From contig CAILQE010000072.1 in the NCBI GenBank assembly GCA_903836325.1, positions 1-6,935 on the forward strand: a stretch of 6,935 bases of DNA, given 5' to 3'. Numbering within the stretch: position 1 is the first letter of the stretch; the number at the start of each line of letters is the position of its first letter. Origin of the DNA: an uncultured Candidatus Saccharibacteria bacterium. Lineage in GTDB: Bacteria > Patescibacteriota > Saccharimonadia > Saccharimonadales > UBA4665. The translations under genes and the position numbers were made by a program. This document shows, piece after piece, positions 6,367 to 6,935 of this stretch. The notes under the pieces were generated by a model that was not told the DNA's origin, did not search any database, and was given only the letters and a program-made list of their open reading frames with translations.

Positions 6367-6723
6367 ATGTTTTTTACGAAATATAATTTATTAATAATAT
6401 TAAGTAGCCCAATCCTTATGCTATTTATTTTACGTATCTACGATAATTATAAGAGAAAAAGGATTAGTTTAAGAGCCGGTATATTGCTCGGCCTATTCTG
6501 GTTGATTCTATTAATTGGAGTTCTATTTAATAAATATATATTCGAAATAATACTAAGATCTAAACTTAGCGATAGTACCCCGCTAAGTCTTTATGACATG
6601 ATTCAGATTGTTGCGATCATATTTTTAATATATGTATCATTTAGACAATCATTTAAAATTGAAGATCTTAGAGAAAAGATAACTAAAATTAATGAAGAAA
6701 TAGCTCTATATAAAAAAGATTAA
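6367..6723 (+). CDS. DUF2304 small membrane protein, partner of DPM-like glycosyltransferase
   Basis: A 118-residue protein with three hydrophobic helices (about 7-25, 36-56 and 76-92) and a charged, probably coiled-coil tail (97-116, IEDLREKITKINEEIALY). The RKRISLRAG motif between helices one and two and the tail pattern match the DUF2304 family, whose members typically sit beside DPM-like GT2 genes. It probably anchors or assists the preceding enzyme at the membrane; this is inferred from family context. It starts two bases after the GT stop and has a good AAGGA site. Its TAA overlaps the stop codon of the convergent minus-strand gene by four bases. Confidence 0.85.
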   Translation: MFFTKYNLLIILSSPILMLFILRIYDNYKRKRISLRAGILLGLFWLILLIGVLFNKYIFEIILRSKLSDSTPLSLYDMIQIVAIIFLIYVSFRQSFKIEDLREKITKINEEIALYKKD

Positions 6724-6935
6724 TAATTAGCGCAGAAATAATAATTACTAATATTAATCTTTTGATTATCGCTAGACTTAGTATTATCTAGTAAATAAGT
6801 AGCATCTTGACCGATATATAGGAGTATCGGTGCGCCGGCAGCCAATTGGCCATTCATGTAATTAGTAATTCGACTGTGTTTATTTATGTATTTTATTATA
6901 GCGGATGTCATATATTGATTTTCGTGTAAGATATA
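6720..6935 (-). CDS. C-terminal fragment of an unidentified protein (5' end outside window)
   Basis: The minus-strand frame is open from the stop at 6720-6722 to the window edge, giving 71 visible residues. The ATG at 6911 is internal to this open frame, so it need not be the start. Visible sequence includes MTSAIIKYINKHSRITNYM, then QLAAGAPILLYIGQDATYLL and a polar tail ending YYFCANY. The pattern (a short 'KYINKHS' helix, a small-residue turn, a hydrophobic strand) loosely resembles the soluble C-terminal domain of PMT/ArnT-like GT-C glycosyltransferases. Those enzymes would use the lipid-linked sugar made by the neighbouring DPM-like enzyme. That identification is weak; the fragment could be any secreted or membrane protein end. 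Its tight convergent four-base overlap with the DUF2304 gene resembles the other convergent pair in the window and supports it being real. Confidence 0.55.
   Translation of the reverse strand, partial: YILHENQYMTSAIIKYINKHSRITNYMNGQLAAGAPILLYIGQDATYLLDNTKSSDNQKINISNYYFCANY

Noticed and set aside
1..6935. CRISPR array, tRNA or rRNA genes, insertion sequences
   Set aside because: No regularly spaced repeats, cloverleaf, rRNA-like stretches, transposase motifs or flanking terminal repeats were found by reading both strands.

Overview
The window is low-GC bacterial DNA in the standard genetic code (every intact gene ends in TAA or TAG). Gene ends are packed tightly, and several messages look leaderless. 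Together with a LexA-type DNA-binding protein that lacks its protease half and a cell-surface glycan cluster, this suggests a small-genome bacterium such as a Saccharibacteria/Patescibacteria member. That placement is an inference from style; no marker gene here proves it.

Left part (1-1456, + strand): the 3' end of a multi-pass Wzy/O-antigen-ligase-like membrane protein whose reading frame is open to the window edge, followed two bases later by a 159-residue LexA-type winged-helix protein.

Middle (1457-3005, + strand): a sigma70-like promoter overlaps a perfect 7+7 inverted repeat. It is followed by an RNA leader carrying the conserved core and B12 box of a compact cobalamin riboswitch, then by a hairpin plus T-run. 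The 3' arm of that hairpin doubles as the Shine-Dalgarno sequence, and its T-run contains the TTG start codon of a 449-residue soluble protein of unknown function with a C-terminal four-cysteine zinc ribbon. This unit is the most unusual part of the window: a B12-type switch in front of an unrecognised gene rather than a cobalamin transport or synthesis gene.

Right part (3007-6935): a surface-polysaccharide cluster, visibly more AT-rich than the middle. It contains a minus-strand fusion of a GT2 glycosyltransferase and an SAM methyltransferase, a divergently transcribed rhamnosyltransferase-like GT2, a dolichol-phosphate-mannose-synthase-like GT2, its usual DUF2304 membrane partner, and the C-terminus of a further minus-strand protein that runs off the window. 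The GTs would build and modify glycan units, the DPM-like enzyme plus DUF2304 would supply a lipid-linked sugar, and the Wzy-like protein could polymerise or ligate the product. The two divergent promoters each carry an extended -10 box nine bases from the ATG, implying leaderless mRNAs.
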